Below, in pieces: positions 53,324 through 62,527 of a stretch of 64,000 nt of DNA. The stretch comes from Candidatus Saccharimonadota bacterium. Its GTDB lineage: Bacteria > Patescibacteriota > Saccharimonadia > Saccharimonadales > Saccharimonadaceae. The stretch spans positions 50,333-114,332 of the forward strand of contig JAFRMK010000006.1 in the NCBI GenBank assembly GCA_017430725.1, read 5' to 3'. A model generated the notes under the pieces. It ran no database searches and was not told where the DNA came from. It was given only the letters and a program-made list of their open reading frames with translations. The translations under genes and the position numbers were made by a program. Position 1 is the first letter of the stretch. Each line of letters starts with the position of its first letter.

Positions 53324-54481
53324 CTATCCTTTATTAAATATTTCGTTTATCCATACGGTCGGAAAACCGATGTATTTGCTGACCGAAACGACTTTTCCGA
53401 CCACGTCTTCATCCGTCGCCTGAAAGCCGTCCGCGCTATCGTTGTTGTCGCCTTTTGTCGTAAAAGAGAATGCGTCTCCGTGCTCCTCGATTTCGACTAC
53501 TCGGTGCGTGATAATTACACGATCTTTTTTAAAAACCAAGATGTCATCTTTCCTGACGTCCTCGGCATCTAGTTTTTTCACGAGCACCGCATCGCCTCTC
53601 CCATAGACCGGCAACATCGAATCTGACGCTACCGCAATTAGCTGATATGGGAAAAAACCTGACACCAGCGCTGTTAAAATTATACCACAGACCGTAAGCG
53701 GAATGGTGATTATTTTGAAATTTATTCGCTTCAATCGAACCCCCGCTTCCTCCTCCGAGAACCGATCTGTCCTTAGTGTGGCGAGATAGATTATGAAAGG
53801 TAACAGTACGTGCAGAAACGAATAGAGATAATTGCCGAAAGCCGGCACGATTGGAATCATGTACGGATAAAGCATGATGCCGAGCTTAAAAACTAAGGCG
53901 GATTTTGTTCCGTGTCGGAAACAGAGGAAAGCGCAGAGCGTCTCTCGCGCAATCGTCGAAAAAACAACCATACAGAGGAAGAGAAATACCAGTTCTGGAT
54001 TATCAAAATTCACGCTTGGTAATTCGAGCAAAAGATAAAGCAAAATCGTCATCAGCGTGAACAGCCCGAGAATGTATCTGTGCTCGATATACTGTCGTGA
54101 AACGATGGCCCTCAGGTTTTCAACCAGTAGCGCCAACAGCAAAACCGGCAAAAAACCAGATAGAATGTTGCTCAGCTCCAACGAGAAGGCGCTGTGGTTA
54201 AAGCCAATAATCAAGCCCGAAGCATATGAAAGTATGCCATAAGCGAGCATAATCGCCACAACGGTTGCCGTCGTTGAACTGCGCAAGCGGTTTCGGTTTT
54301 TATACTTGCCTAATCGTTCCCTCGCCAAGACGATAACGCCAGCTAATCCTAAGACTAGCAAGTATTTCAGCAGCGTCAAATCTAACCATTTTTCCAAAAC
54401 GAAGCCCACAAAAACCAGCCCAGCCAATGCCAAACACATCTCTAAAACCGTTCGCTCTGTTTTCTGAAATCTTCTGCCCAC
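53324..54481 (-). CDS. sipW: SipW-type signal peptidase I with extended membrane domain
   Basis: The 385-residue product starts with about eight predicted membrane helices, longer than usual, then a peptidase S26 domain with SDSMLPVYGRGDAVLV (catalytic Ser), VIITHRVVEI (His where the bacterial type has Lys, as in SipW and ER peptidases) and TKGDNNDSADG. SipW-type enzymes cleave TasA-like precursors. The three such genes just upstream in the operon fit as substrates. Whether the extra membrane part acts as a channel or platform is unknown. Confidence 0.87.
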   Translation of the reverse strand: MGRRFQKTERTVLEMCLALAGLVFVGFVLEKWLDLTLLKYLLVLGLAGVIVLARERLGKYKNRNRLRSSTTATVVAIMLAYGILSYASGLIIGFNHSAFSLELSNILSGFLPVLLLALLVENLRAIVSRQYIEHRYILGLFTLMTILLYLLLELPSVNFDNPELVFLFLCMVVFSTIARETLCAFLCFRHGTKSALVFKLGIMLYPYMIPIVPAFGNYLYSFLHVLLPFIIYLATLRTDRFSEEEAGVRLKRINFKIITIPLTVCGIILTALVSGFFPYQLIAVASDSMLPVYGRGDAVLVKKLDAEDVRKDDILVFKKDRVIITHRVVEIEEHGDAFSFTTKGDNNDSADGFQATDEDVVGKVVSVSKYIGFPTVWINEIFNKG

Positions 54482-54493
54482 CTTTTGTCCTCT

Positions 54494-55060
54494 TTATGAA
54501 TATCCTAATGTTAACTTCGGATACAAGGTTTTTGAACCTGAGCCAGACTTATATCGTACGGTCACAAGGTAGCCGTCGTAGCCGTATCCATACAACCAAC
54601 AACCAGAGCCAGTTGCCCCAGAGCTCGTAAACACGACATCGTCTGCTTCGTCGTACAGGGTCACCGAAAAATCATAATATGTCGAACTAACGTTATTCAT
54701 TGTAAGAGTCGATAGCTGATAGTCCGTCGAGTCGATATTGGCGACTTCGATATAAAACGAACAGGTCTTGCCTACGCTTGGTAGGACGCATTTAAAATAT
54801 AGCTCCGTTCCCGTGTATGACATGTTCGAAATCGTGCCGCCGTTGCTTTCGTCGTCAAAGCTGCTGCTGTCAAAATACAGTGGTTTTGGTGCGGTGGTCG
54901 TAGTCGTCCCCGTCACCGAAAGCGTTTTCGTATAAGCCGCAAAGCCCACGGCCATAAAAAGTACTGCAAACACAAAAGCAGGCAAAATGAAAGCTTTTAC
55001 TGGACTGTCCTTTTTATTCTTTTTTAGCTTTCCCAATTTCGTTCCTCTATACTTGGTCAA
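54494..55060 (-). CDS. TasA/camelysin-like secreted protein (third)
   Basis: The 188-residue product has a Lys-rich start, hydrophobic signal helix (FILPAFVFAVLFMAVGFAAY) and the cleavage-region motif GFAAYTKTLSVTG shared with its two neighbours, then a beta-rich mature part with CVLPSVGKTCSFYI (paired Cys). It overlaps the preceding gene by 14 nt. Family: TasA/CalY type, whose members form surface fibres in Firmicutes. Sequence similarity is low, so this rests on motif, length and the adjacent SipW-type peptidase. Confidence 0.75.
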   Translation of the reverse strand: MTKYRGTKLGKLKKNKKDSPVKAFILPAFVFAVLFMAVGFAAYTKTLSVTGTTTTTAPKPLYFDSSSFDDESNGGTISNMSYTGTELYFKCVLPSVGKTCSFYIEVANIDSTDYQLSTLTMNNVSSTYYDFSVTLYDEADDVVFTSSGATGSGCWLYGYGYDGYLVTVRYKSGSGSKTLYPKLTLGYS

Positions 55061-55697
55061 ATTTAAAACTTATAGTTATGCTTATGTTTTGATTCGTAGT
55101 CGGCATATTGTTTACGTTTTCGGCTTGGATGAAGGCTGCATCAATTTCGAACCATAATCTGCCGGCCGTGGAGCCGCTCATTTTTGATACTCGCAAATTG
55201 CTGCTGCTTACATTGGTCGTTCCGTAATTGATTTTTGTGCCGTATGTTCCGTCGGTCGACCACGAAAGGTTAGAGGAGCCATTATAGGAAAACATCCGCA
55301 CAGCAATATATTGTTGTTGAGCTGTCGTCGGGCCGCTAATCGTGAAACTTGTCAATTTCGCATCAAACGTTCCCTCATTGATTGCATCAAGGTCGAATCC
55401 GCAGACGTCTCCCAGCGAAAGCGTACACTGAAAGGTCATACTCGAATCGCTGATAGAATGCGCCGTCGTATCGACATACCCCTCTTCATAGAAAGAATCG
55501 GGGTCCCACCTTACGCTCCAGACAGCTTTCTCGACAGATGCAGTCCCAGAAATGTTCAGCGTCTTCGTAAACGCTGCAAACCCGACCGCCATACCCAGTG
55601 TCGCGACAACAAGACCGAGCAGAGCAACCCATTGCGCCCCGAGGCGCTTCTGGATGCTTCGCCGTTTTCGTTTGTTGCTACTCGCTGACTTTTTCAT
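55047..55697 (-). CDS. TasA/camelysin-like secreted protein (second)
   Basis: The 216-residue product has an Arg/Lys-rich start, signal helix (VALLGLVVATLGMAVGFAAF) and the motif GFAAFTKTLNISGTASV, then a beta-rich mature part with CTLSLGDVCGFDL (paired Cys) and INEGTFDAKLTSFTISG, a segment nearly identical to the first gene's. This marks a recent duplication between the first and second genes. The start is 21 nt after the stop of the first gene. Confidence 0.78.
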   Translation of the reverse strand: MKKSASSNKRKRRSIQKRLGAQWVALLGLVVATLGMAVGFAAFTKTLNISGTASVEKAVWSVRWDPDSFYEEGYVDTTAHSISDSSMTFQCTLSLGDVCGFDLDAINEGTFDAKLTSFTISGPTTAQQQYIAVRMFSYNGSSNLSWSTDGTYGTKINYGTTNVSSSNLRVSKMSGSTAGRLWFEIDAAFIQAENVNNMPTTNQNISITISFKFDQV

Positions 55698-55717
55698 GGC
55701 GTTTTGCCGTTTTTATT

Positions 55718-56311
55718 TTATTGTTGCGTAAAGTCAAGCACGGCTTTCGGGCTGACCGTGACGGCCGATGACGGCAAATCGCTTGCGCTCGATGGCTGGA
55801 TATAATCAACACGCACTTTCACGGTGTGGCGCCCTGGCGTCGTGCCGGATTTCTTCGCAAGCGTGGTCGCATTTGAGACCGTTGTCGTTGCAGTATACGG
55901 CGTTGTAGCGCCATTGTAGTACAGCTTGTAGGTCAGGTATTTCGCTTGTGCCGTGGAGATGCCGCTCAGCGTCACCTTCGTCAATTTCGCATCAAACGTA
56001 CCTTCATTGACTACATCTATCGTGAATTCGCAGAACTGCCCAGGTGCAGTCAATGAGCAAGAAAATGCCAGCGTAGTGCCCGTATAACTTGTTTTTGTTA
56101 CGGTTTGGCTGCCGCTTGACGTAACTGGATCTTTAGTTGAATCAAAATGCACATTCCACGAAGCCAAGTCCACATTCGCCGTACCATTAATATTCAAGGT
56201 CTGCGTATAAGCCGCAAAACCAATCGCCATGAAGACAATCGCCAGCGCCAAAGCCCCAATCGTTGCACCTTGCAGGCGTTTTTGCTTTTTTAAATCCTTC
56301 TGTTTTTTCAT
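55718..56311 (-). CDS. TasA/camelysin-like secreted protein (first)
   Basis: The 197-residue product has a Lys-rich start, signal helix (ALALAIVFMAIGFAAY), the motif GFAAYTQTLNINGTANV, then CSLTAPGQFCEFTI with paired Cys and VVNEGTFDAKLTKVTLSG. It is the promoter-proximal gene of the five-gene minus-strand operon. Mature protein of about 160 residues; likely forms or coats surface fibres, an inference from family and operon only. Confidence 0.8.
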   Translation of the reverse strand: MKKQKDLKKQKRLQGATIGALALAIVFMAIGFAAYTQTLNINGTANVDLASWNVHFDSTKDPVTSSGSQTVTKTSYTGTTLAFSCSLTAPGQFCEFTIDVVNEGTFDAKLTKVTLSGISTAQAKYLTYKLYYNGATTPYTATTTVSNATTLAKKSGTTPGRHTVKVRVDYIQPSSASDLPSSAVTVSPKAVLDFTQQ

Positions 56312-56419
56312 GAATATTCCTTAAATATAACGCTCAAGTTTACTATAACCCCCCCCAAGGTATTTTGCAAGAGACGAATGTAGACGTGATAGAATACAAA
56401 CACGACATCTTGTCGGTTT

Positions 56420-56496
<77 letters not shown>

Positions 56497-56513
56497 TTGA
56501 AACGAACACAGCC

Positions 56514-57566
56514 ATGATGAAATACTTTTGGAAAAAGAAGACTATCCTGTCGTTTTTTGCCGCCGTTCTGATTGTCGCCATCCATAATTCGACCACTAGC
56601 CAGTTTAATTTTCCAGACAGCGCTATCAGTGAGGCGACTAAGGCCTTGCATAATTTCCTGGCCTACGCGCTTGGCGGTATTGCGGTGCCTTTTTTCTTTT
56701 TCATGTCCGGCGCCGCGCTGTTTCGTAACTACAACCCCGATAAATTTCGCGACAAAATGCGGTCACGACTCGGGAAACTAGTTGTGCCGTTTCTGGTTTG
56801 GAACACCATTGGTCTGCTTGTCGCCCTTGCTTATACCTACACACCGCTACGGCAATTCGTATCTGGCCGAGAATTTTTCGAGCCATCGGTTAAAAACCTA
56901 TTCGAGGGCATTTTCTTGTATAAATATAACTTCCACTTCTGGTTTATGTTCGACCTCATCATCTACACCTTGCTTACTCCCGTCATCTACGGCCTCATCA
57001 AGCGAAAAACAAGCGGAATGCTCTTTTTGGTCGGCTTATTCGTTCTTCCTCTGCTCGTCAAGACATCTCCCGTCATCAAGCTCGAATTCACCGTCTTCTA
57101 CGGGCTGGGCTGCTATATTGGAAAGCACCATCTGCGGCGCATCGCCACAAGAAGCCCCCGTCGGGCATCGATTATCTGCGGTCTCATGTCGCTGGTTCTT
57201 CTAGCTATCAGGATGCTGGCCGTCAGCGGCTTTATCCATCTCACCGTCATCGGCTCGCAGCTCTCTCTTTTGGCACTACTTTCATGCATCTATTTCGCGG
57301 TGGACCTTTGGCTTCCCAAAGCAGCCGACCGACGTTGCTACGACCAATTTTTCCCAATCTATGTCTTGCACCCCTATGTCGTCGCCTTGTTCGTAAAAAT
57401 ATTCAAGACGATTGGCCCAAACTCACCAGCTATCATGCTCGCATCAGAACTCCTCGCGACTCTATTTGCCGTGATCGTTATCACTAAATTGGCCGACATT
57501 TGGCAAAGGCGACTCCCCAAGTTCTATGCATTCGCTTTCGGGGGCGCTTTGCGGTCAAAATCTTAA
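56514..57566 (+). CDS. Acyltransferase 3 family membrane protein
   Basis: The 350-residue product has about ten membrane helices with the family's early His (VAIHNSTT) and VPFFFFMSGAALF followed by KLVVPFLVWN, and FHFWFMFDLIIY. Members transfer acyl groups to cell-surface sugars or peptidoglycan. The start at 56514 or the ATG 3 nt later are both possible. It sits just after tRNA-Arg and may be transcribed from the same promoter. Confidence 0.87.
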   Translation: MMKYFWKKKTILSFFAAVLIVAIHNSTTSQFNFPDSAISEATKALHNFLAYALGGIAVPFFFFMSGAALFRNYNPDKFRDKMRSRLGKLVVPFLVWNTIGLLVALAYTYTPLRQFVSGREFFEPSVKNLFEGIFLYKYNFHFWFMFDLIIYTLLTPVIYGLIKRKTSGMLFLVGLFVLPLLVKTSPVIKLEFTVFYGLGCYIGKHHLRRIATRSPRRASIICGLMSLVLLAIRMLAVSGFIHLTVIGSQLSLLALLSCIYFAVDLWLPKAADRRCYDQFFPIYVLHPYVVALFVKIFKTIGPNSPAIMLASELLATLFAVIVITKLADIWQRRLPKFYAFAFGGALRSKS

Positions 57567-57575
57567 ACTATCAAT

Positions 57576-58421
57576 CTATTGCGTAATTTCAATAGTCCAA
57601 TCGCCAATCGCCGAATCGCTGTAGCCGCCACTCTTTAGGGTGATGCGATACTTGCCGGCTTCGCTCTCGGGAATCGAGACGGACGAAACGCCCTCTGATA
57701 CGCCATTTACTACATTGTGCAAATCGACATAATTCAAGCCCATGTCGCCGTTAATGGGACTAAACTCGATATGGCCGCCGCCCCATTGCGTCGAGTCGTG
57801 TACGCTGTATTTCACGACATACAAGCCCGCATTCATCTGGAATGGCTCAGACACCCATTCGCCTTTGCCCTGGAACTTCAAGGCCGCAGCATTGTCGGTA
57901 AGATATTTATTGTCCGCTTCGCTGAATTTCGTCGTGAGCGTCAGCTCGTACTCCAGAATAGTTTTGCCGCTATCCTTGTCCGTCATGCTGATTGTATATA
58001 CGCGCTTTTCGTCATCGTGGGGCTTAACTTCTGTCACCTTCATTGGCTCAACCACGATTTCTTCGCTTACAAAGCTCAGTTTATTATCCGAAATCTCGAC
58101 TTCGTCGGCATTTTCCGAAATAGTCAGTTCGACGTCTCGGTTGCTCTTGAAGCTTCCCTCGATTTTCACATCGTCGCAACTCAAAACATCGTCCTCTTCG
58201 GCGAGCCCACATTCGGTCTCCATTTCAGCCTCGATGGTCTTCACTCCGTCAACGGTTTCCGCCTTCACGACTTTTGCGCCTTCGACCTTCAAACTGTTTC
58301 GCACGGATTTTCCGCCACTAATTTCTACATCATAGCTTGGCAAAACCACCTTCAAAATCACGATTGTCGCCACGACCGCCAAACCCAATGCCGCTAAACC
58401 AATAATTAGCTTCTTTTTCAT
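57576..58421 (-). CDS. Membrane-anchored secreted protein, unknown function
   Basis: The 281-residue product starts with a signal-anchor (KKKLIIGLAALGLAVVATIV), then a beta-rich extracytoplasmic part in two segments, the first with CGLAEEDDVLSCDDVKIEG, the second with SVHDSTQWGGGHIEFSP resembling a small pre-peptidase or carbohydrate-binding sandwich. I place the start at the ATG after GAGGTG, 21 codons inside the longest frame, which fits a normal signal peptide. Family not recognised. Confidence 0.75.
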   Translation of the reverse strand: MKKKLIIGLAALGLAVVATIVILKVVLPSYDVEISGGKSVRNSLKVEGAKVVKAETVDGVKTIEAEMETECGLAEEDDVLSCDDVKIEGSFKSNRDVELTISENADEVEISDNKLSFVSEEIVVEPMKVTEVKPHDDEKRVYTISMTDKDSGKTILEYELTLTTKFSEADNKYLTDNAAALKFQGKGEWVSEPFQMNAGLYVVKYSVHDSTQWGGGHIEFSPINGDMGLNYVDLHNVVNGVSEGVSSVSIPESEAGKYRITLKSGGYSDSAIGDWTIEITQ

Positions 58422-58508
58422 ACACACACCTCGTTTATTTATCCTGTTTCTAGTATAGCATTGTCGCCACAGGCGAGCACACAAAAACCACCATTAAGTA
58501 ACAGGTCA

Positions 58509-58517
58509 TGATATAAT
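58509..58517 (+). promoter_or_regulatory. Extended -10 promoter (leaderless) of the glycosyltransferase gene
   Basis: TGATATAAT ends 6 nt before the ATG at 58524. Confidence 0.75.
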
Positions 58518-58523
58518 AAGCTT

Positions 58524-60008
58524 ATGCGAGAATATTTAGCCAAACGCAAGCGCATATTCTCAATTTTGGCGCCGACCGTGTTCGGCATTTTATATATGCT
58601 GATTTGCATGACTTGTCTGCGCCGCTCAGTTTGGACGGGGGAGTCCTATTCCGCCTATCTCACACATTTCGGTTTTCGCGAAATATTCGATTTTAGCGCA
58701 GCTGGCACTCAGCCGCCACTGTATTATGTTTTTCTCAAAATCTGGGCGCATATTTTTGGCCGTTCAGATTTTGACCTGCGCTTCATGTCGGTCTTCTTCG
58801 GCGCCATCGCCATCATGTTCGCCTATATGTGGATGAAATACAAGTACGGCGCCAAATCCGCAACGCTCGGCGCGTTGCTGCTCAGCCTGTCGCCCCTTTT
58901 AATTCGCTGCGGTCAAGAAATGCAGCCATTCACGATGGCGACCGCAATCGTGCTCGCTTCGACCTACTTCCTCCAGCTTGCGCTCGACAACGAGAAGCAA
59001 AAGTGGTGGATAACTTATGCGGTTCTTGCGGCCGCTGGGCTCTGGACGAGCTATTACACCGCTTTTGCATTCCTCGCACAGCTCATCTATCTTTGCTTCG
59101 TCTATGGCAAAAGGGTTTTACAAAAGCGAGTCTTTCTGACGTTTGGCTTGGCGTGCTTGCTGTTCGCCGCATGGCTCCCCAAGCTCATCGCCCAATTGCC
59201 GCAATTTGGTGCCAATCCGGTCAGCCTGCACCGCTTGGCCGATTTCTGTGGGCAGGCCTTCTTGCTTCGCGACGCCGATAGCATCACCGGCGGCCTACTA
59301 CTCCTACTCATCACTGGTCTCAGCCTTGTCGCCTTGTTCGCGGCGAAATATCGCCACGGTCTGCGTTTCCTGCTTTGTGGCACGCTTGCGCCAGTCCTCG
59401 CCCTGATCATTTTCTCGGTTACGCCATTCGCACTTGAGCTAGCGCCTGAAAAAATCCTGTTTTCCGTAGTCTGCGCCACTATGTTGGGCGGCGTATCCAT
59501 CGTGATTCTCGCAAACAATCTGCGGCTGCACTCTACGCATCGACAACGCGCCAATTGGGCATTTGCTGGCAGCGCCGTCATTCTGCTATTATTGTCCGCC
59601 AGCGGCATCGGCGCCAGTTTCGAGCCGGCCGATTATGATTTTGACAAACTTCATCAGAACCTCGCCACCGTCAACGCCGTTGAGCAATTGCCAATTGTCA
59701 CGGACGACCCCTGGCTATACTACAACCTGAGTTTTTATGACACTTCGCAGGTCTTCTTCCTGGCCGAAGACGCAAGTTACGACTCTGGCTTGCTGCGACC
59801 GCTCGAAAAAAGCTACTTTGGCAAAATCTCCAAGCTTGACGCCTATCTTGAGAAGCATCACTTGAGCGATTTCTGGCTGGTAAAGGAGGCCCCAGCGCAC
59901 GGCGATATCGCTTCGCCGATTCCGGGCTTCGCGTCCGCCCAAGTGCTCACTTTGCAATTCCGCGACCATGGCCAATCATTTGAGGCCGTCCACTTCGCCA
60001 AGGAGTGA
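58524..60008 (+). CDS. Glycosyltransferase 39-like (PMT/ArnT type) membrane protein
   Basis: The 494-residue product has about ten membrane helices, an acidic first loop (WTGESYSAYLTHFGF, Glu-containing) and the FSAAGTQPPLYYVFLKIWAH segment typical of PMT_2/ArnT-type enzymes, where a PPLYY motif is followed by helices. They transfer a sugar from a polyprenyl phosphate to protein or lipid on the outer face of the membrane. The substrate is unknown. Start fixed by the box 6 nt upstream. Confidence 0.82.
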   Translation: MREYLAKRKRIFSILAPTVFGILYMLICMTCLRRSVWTGESYSAYLTHFGFREIFDFSAAGTQPPLYYVFLKIWAHIFGRSDFDLRFMSVFFGAIAIMFAYMWMKYKYGAKSATLGALLLSLSPLLIRCGQEMQPFTMATAIVLASTYFLQLALDNEKQKWWITYAVLAAAGLWTSYYTAFAFLAQLIYLCFVYGKRVLQKRVFLTFGLACLLFAAWLPKLIAQLPQFGANPVSLHRLADFCGQAFLLRDADSITGGLLLLLITGLSLVALFAAKYRHGLRFLLCGTLAPVLALIIFSVTPFALELAPEKILFSVVCATMLGGVSIVILANNLRLHSTHRQRANWAFAGSAVILLLLSASGIGASFEPADYDFDKLHQNLATVNAVEQLPIVTDDPWLYYNLSFYDTSQVFFLAEDASYDSGLLRPLEKSYFGKISKLDAYLEKHHLSDFWLVKEAPAHGDIASPIPGFASAQVLTLQFRDHGQSFEAVHFAKE

Positions 60009-60014
60009 AAAAGA

Positions 60015-60023
60015 TGATATAAT
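60015..60023 (+). promoter_or_regulatory. Extended -10 of tRNA-Pro
   Basis: TGATATAAT; the tRNA starts 10 nt after it. Confidence 0.7.
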
Positions 60024-60033
60024 ACAGGGCAGT

Positions 60034-60109
60034 CGGGGCGTGGCGCAGTTGGTAGCGCGCAGCGTTCGGGACGCTGAGGTCGCCCGTTCAAGTCGGGTCG
60101 CCCCGACCA
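60034..60109 (+). tRNA. tRNA-Pro (CGG)
   Basis: Acceptor CGGGGCG/CGCCCCG, encoded CCA, anticodon loop TTCGGGA gives CGG. A truncated surface gene begins about 135 nt downstream. Confidence 0.95.
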
Positions 60110-60139
60110 TCTCAATAAGTTTCACGACAATTCGACAGG

Positions 60140-60218
60140 CCTTCCAACCATGGGATTTTCCCTGGTTTTTTCGTGGTTCTTCAATGAACCTTCCAACTAC
60201 GGGATTTTCCTGGTTTTT
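60140..60218 (+). repeat. About 30-nt direct repeat after tRNA-Pro
   Basis: CCTTCCAACCATGGGATTTT (60140) and CCTTCCAACTACGGGATTTT (60189) begin two imperfect copies of about 30 nt, 49 nt apart, both running into CTGGTTTTT. They lie between the tRNA 3' end and the truncated surface gene. Confidence 0.75.
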
Positions 60219-60243
60219 GCAGTGTCGCCACCCCAAACGCAAG

Positions 60244-61839
60244 CTAGCGCTTGCTCACTCTTCTGCGCTATTTACGATTAATGGCAGAGCCCTTCCGTCT
60301 GACGCTTATAACGTTGAGCTTTATGATATACCCAAGGAAGAAGCCGAACAGGCGGGCTTTGACTTTTGTAACGAGTTCGTCATATCGCTTGACTGGGTTA
60401 ACGAAAGCGATACGCCGCTATATGCCGAAGGTTCAACTATAGAGTTCACTTATGAGGCAACTATTGAAGATGACGCGCCAAGCGAAGTATTTGGCCGAGG
60501 TGTGTATATTTACGGATCAAAGTCTGGCCACCAAGAGGTCTCCAGTACGGACTTTATGACGAATACTACTTACCAGGCGACCGCATTACTTGATGGAAAT
60601 ATCGTCATTCGTCGGGTTGACGCAAATTCTCTGCCAGTGGCGGGCGCCAAATACAGGATTAACGGAGTTGCCGCCACGGCAAATGGAGACGGCACATATA
60701 CATTCGATAAAAACGGTGACATCAGCGAATTTGTCACTGATGATACTGGTAAGGTCGTAATCCTTGGCGTGCCTCTTGGAGAATACACGGCAACAGAGGT
60801 CTCGTCACCCGACGGCAGTTCTCCTGCTCCGAGCAGCCTCACGATAGATTTGAAGACCGAGTCGAAGTCAATCCTTCTGGGCACCAGAACGGTGTTCTCT
60901 GATCCAGGTATTCTATCGCAACTAGGCCTGAGCCTCTCTCCGTCAAATATTGTCGAGGTTGCCGAGAATGAGTGGATTGCGCTATTCCCGGGCGAGGCGG
61001 TTCTTACGTATAATTACGACAGCTCTACGGGAAATTATACAACCACGAACGACAACGCTGAGCTTGATGCCATACGAAAAGACGGTGATAATCTTTACGC
61101 CATCGAAGAACACTCTACCGTCGACTATGATAGACAGTTTAAGCGTCTTCCGAATAATGATTACTATTTAACGGTTTCAGAATCAGATATTGGCTACCGT
61201 TGGGTATATATAATCAAGAGCGACGACGAGACGATTACGCTTATGAACGGCAGCAAATCGGCGATACTTGGGCTGGGCGATGATGGCTGCTTCCACGGAG
61301 ATATTGCTACCATTTTCTCAAGCAGTAGCAATGATAGTCTTGAAGAACCAGTAGTTTGCTCAAACAGCGAAGGTGGATATGAGCTAATCATGCCCACAGA
61401 AAATCGCGGAGAATATTATACTTTCGGATACCATTTCTCTCCCCGTGAAGCCGACACGGAGGAGGCGGAGGAGCTCGGCATAAGTGGCAACGAGCAGCTT
61501 TTCATCAACGATAACGAATTCATGGCATACTACGCTTCGATTGTCGACGACAATCAGATTACTCTTATATATGGATTCCCGATACATTATGATTCGGTCC
61601 TAAATCGTTATTTCATTGGAATTGCGGCACCGTCTCCGGCTGAAATTGAAATAACCCAAGAAACCATCGAAGACAAAGTAGTTGCTGCTGAATTCCTATT
61701 CAGGCCTTCTACGGGCGCCGATTCCCCTGAATCCATCCCCAACCCCCAAACCGCCGACCTTCTCCCACTCGCCATCCTTTCCGTAACCGTCCTCGCTTCT
61801 GTCAGCTACGTCGCCACCAAGCGAAAAACCAAGAGATAG
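60244..61839 (+). pseudogene. 5'-truncated NPQTxD surface gene
   Basis: The frame opens upstream inside tRNA-Pro with no start, and homology begins near 60262 (ALFTINGRALPSDAYNVEL), matching residues about 150 onward of paralogs. The signal peptide and the WGxxGxG region are missing. The rest is intact: SpaA/Cna-B-like domain (NIVIRRVDANSLPVAGAKY to TEVSSPDG), the YD-type units (YNYDSSTGNY, IHYDSVLNRY), CFHG...CSNSEGGYE, and NPQTAD with hydrophobic segment and RKTKR. Without a signal peptide it is presumably silent. Confidence 0.8.
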
Positions 61840-61874
61840 AGAACCAATTCCCGTTATTATCGTCCCTACCTTTC

Positions 61875-61911
61875 GGTGCCACCCTTCGGAGTAGGGCGGC
61901 ACCTTGTTTTT
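61875..61911 (+). terminator. Intrinsic terminator after the truncated surface gene
   Basis: GGTGCC/GGCACC with an extra CCC/GGG pairing block, then TTGTTTTT. Confidence 0.82.
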
Positions 61912-61963
61912 GGTATTTCAGATTGTTTGGGAGTGGGATCATGCCCTATAAACGAACGAGCAC

Positions 61964-61983
61964 AAAAAATGCCCAGATGGGCA
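61964..61983 (-). terminator. Terminator of tRNA-Arg (minus strand)
   Basis: TGCCC/GGGCA with ATCT loop on the minus strand, followed by TTTTTT. Confidence 0.82.
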
Positions 61984-62002
61984 AGCCTTTTCCGCGTATC
62001 AA

Positions 62003-62079
62003 TGGTACCTCCGACAGGATTCGAACCTGTGACACCTGGTTCCGAAGACCAGTGCTCTAATCCACTGAGCTACGGAGGC
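62003..62079 (-). tRNA. tRNA-Arg (UCG)
   Basis: Minus strand cloverleaf: GCCTCCG/CGGAGGT with one G-T, encoded CCA, anticodon loop CTTCGGA gives TCG. Confidence 0.94.
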
Positions 62080-62134
62080 ACGCATGGACATTATACCATG
62101 AAACACAGTTTTGCTCGGCGTGCCGGCGCAATGA

Positions 62135-62143
62135 TGATATAAT
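62135..62143 (+). promoter_or_regulatory. Extended -10 promoter (leaderless) of the following membrane gene
   Basis: TGATATAAT is followed immediately by an ATG and then, at the 6-nt gap seen elsewhere, by the ATG at 62150. Confidence 0.7.
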
Positions 62144-62149
62144 ATGCTT

Positions 62150-62527
62150 ATGTTAGCGCTTGATTTTTTGCAGTGGTGGTATTCGCGTGGCTGGGCGCAT
62201 TTTGCGGGCAGTTTAGTCGCGAAGCTGCGCAACATGACGGACTTTTTCTCGTTTTCGCTCTTGATTCGCACCTTGTTCGCACCCTTCCGCCAAATTTCCG
62301 CGCAGGGCACCGATTCCAGCGACCTCGCCACCCGCATTTCCGCCTTTTTCGACAAACTTCTTTCCCGCTGCATCGGCGCCGTGGTGCGCATCTCCATCAT
62401 GCTATTCGGCGGCATTGCCATCATCTTCGAATCGGCCCTCAGCCTGATTTTGGTCATCGTTTGGCCGCTCATCCCGCTTACGCCAGTTGCCTGCCTCGTC
62501 CTTTGTCTCGCGGGGGTTAGCCTATGA
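62150..62527 (+). CDS. Small membrane protein paired with an AAA+ protein
   Basis: The product (125 residues from the 62150 ATG) has two or three membrane segments (LVLCLAGVSL at the C-terminus) and an intervening charged loop with LLIRTLFAPFRQISAQGT. The end overlaps the AAA+ gene by ATGA, so they are translated together. No named family. I chose 62150 because its gap to the -10 box matches the other leaderless starts. Confidence 0.7.
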   Translation: MLALDFLQWWYSRGWAHFAGSLVAKLRNMTDFFSFSLLIRTLFAPFRQISAQGTDSSDLATRISAFFDKLLSRCIGAVVRISIMLFGGIAIIFESALSLILVIVWPLIPLTPVACLVLCLAGVSL

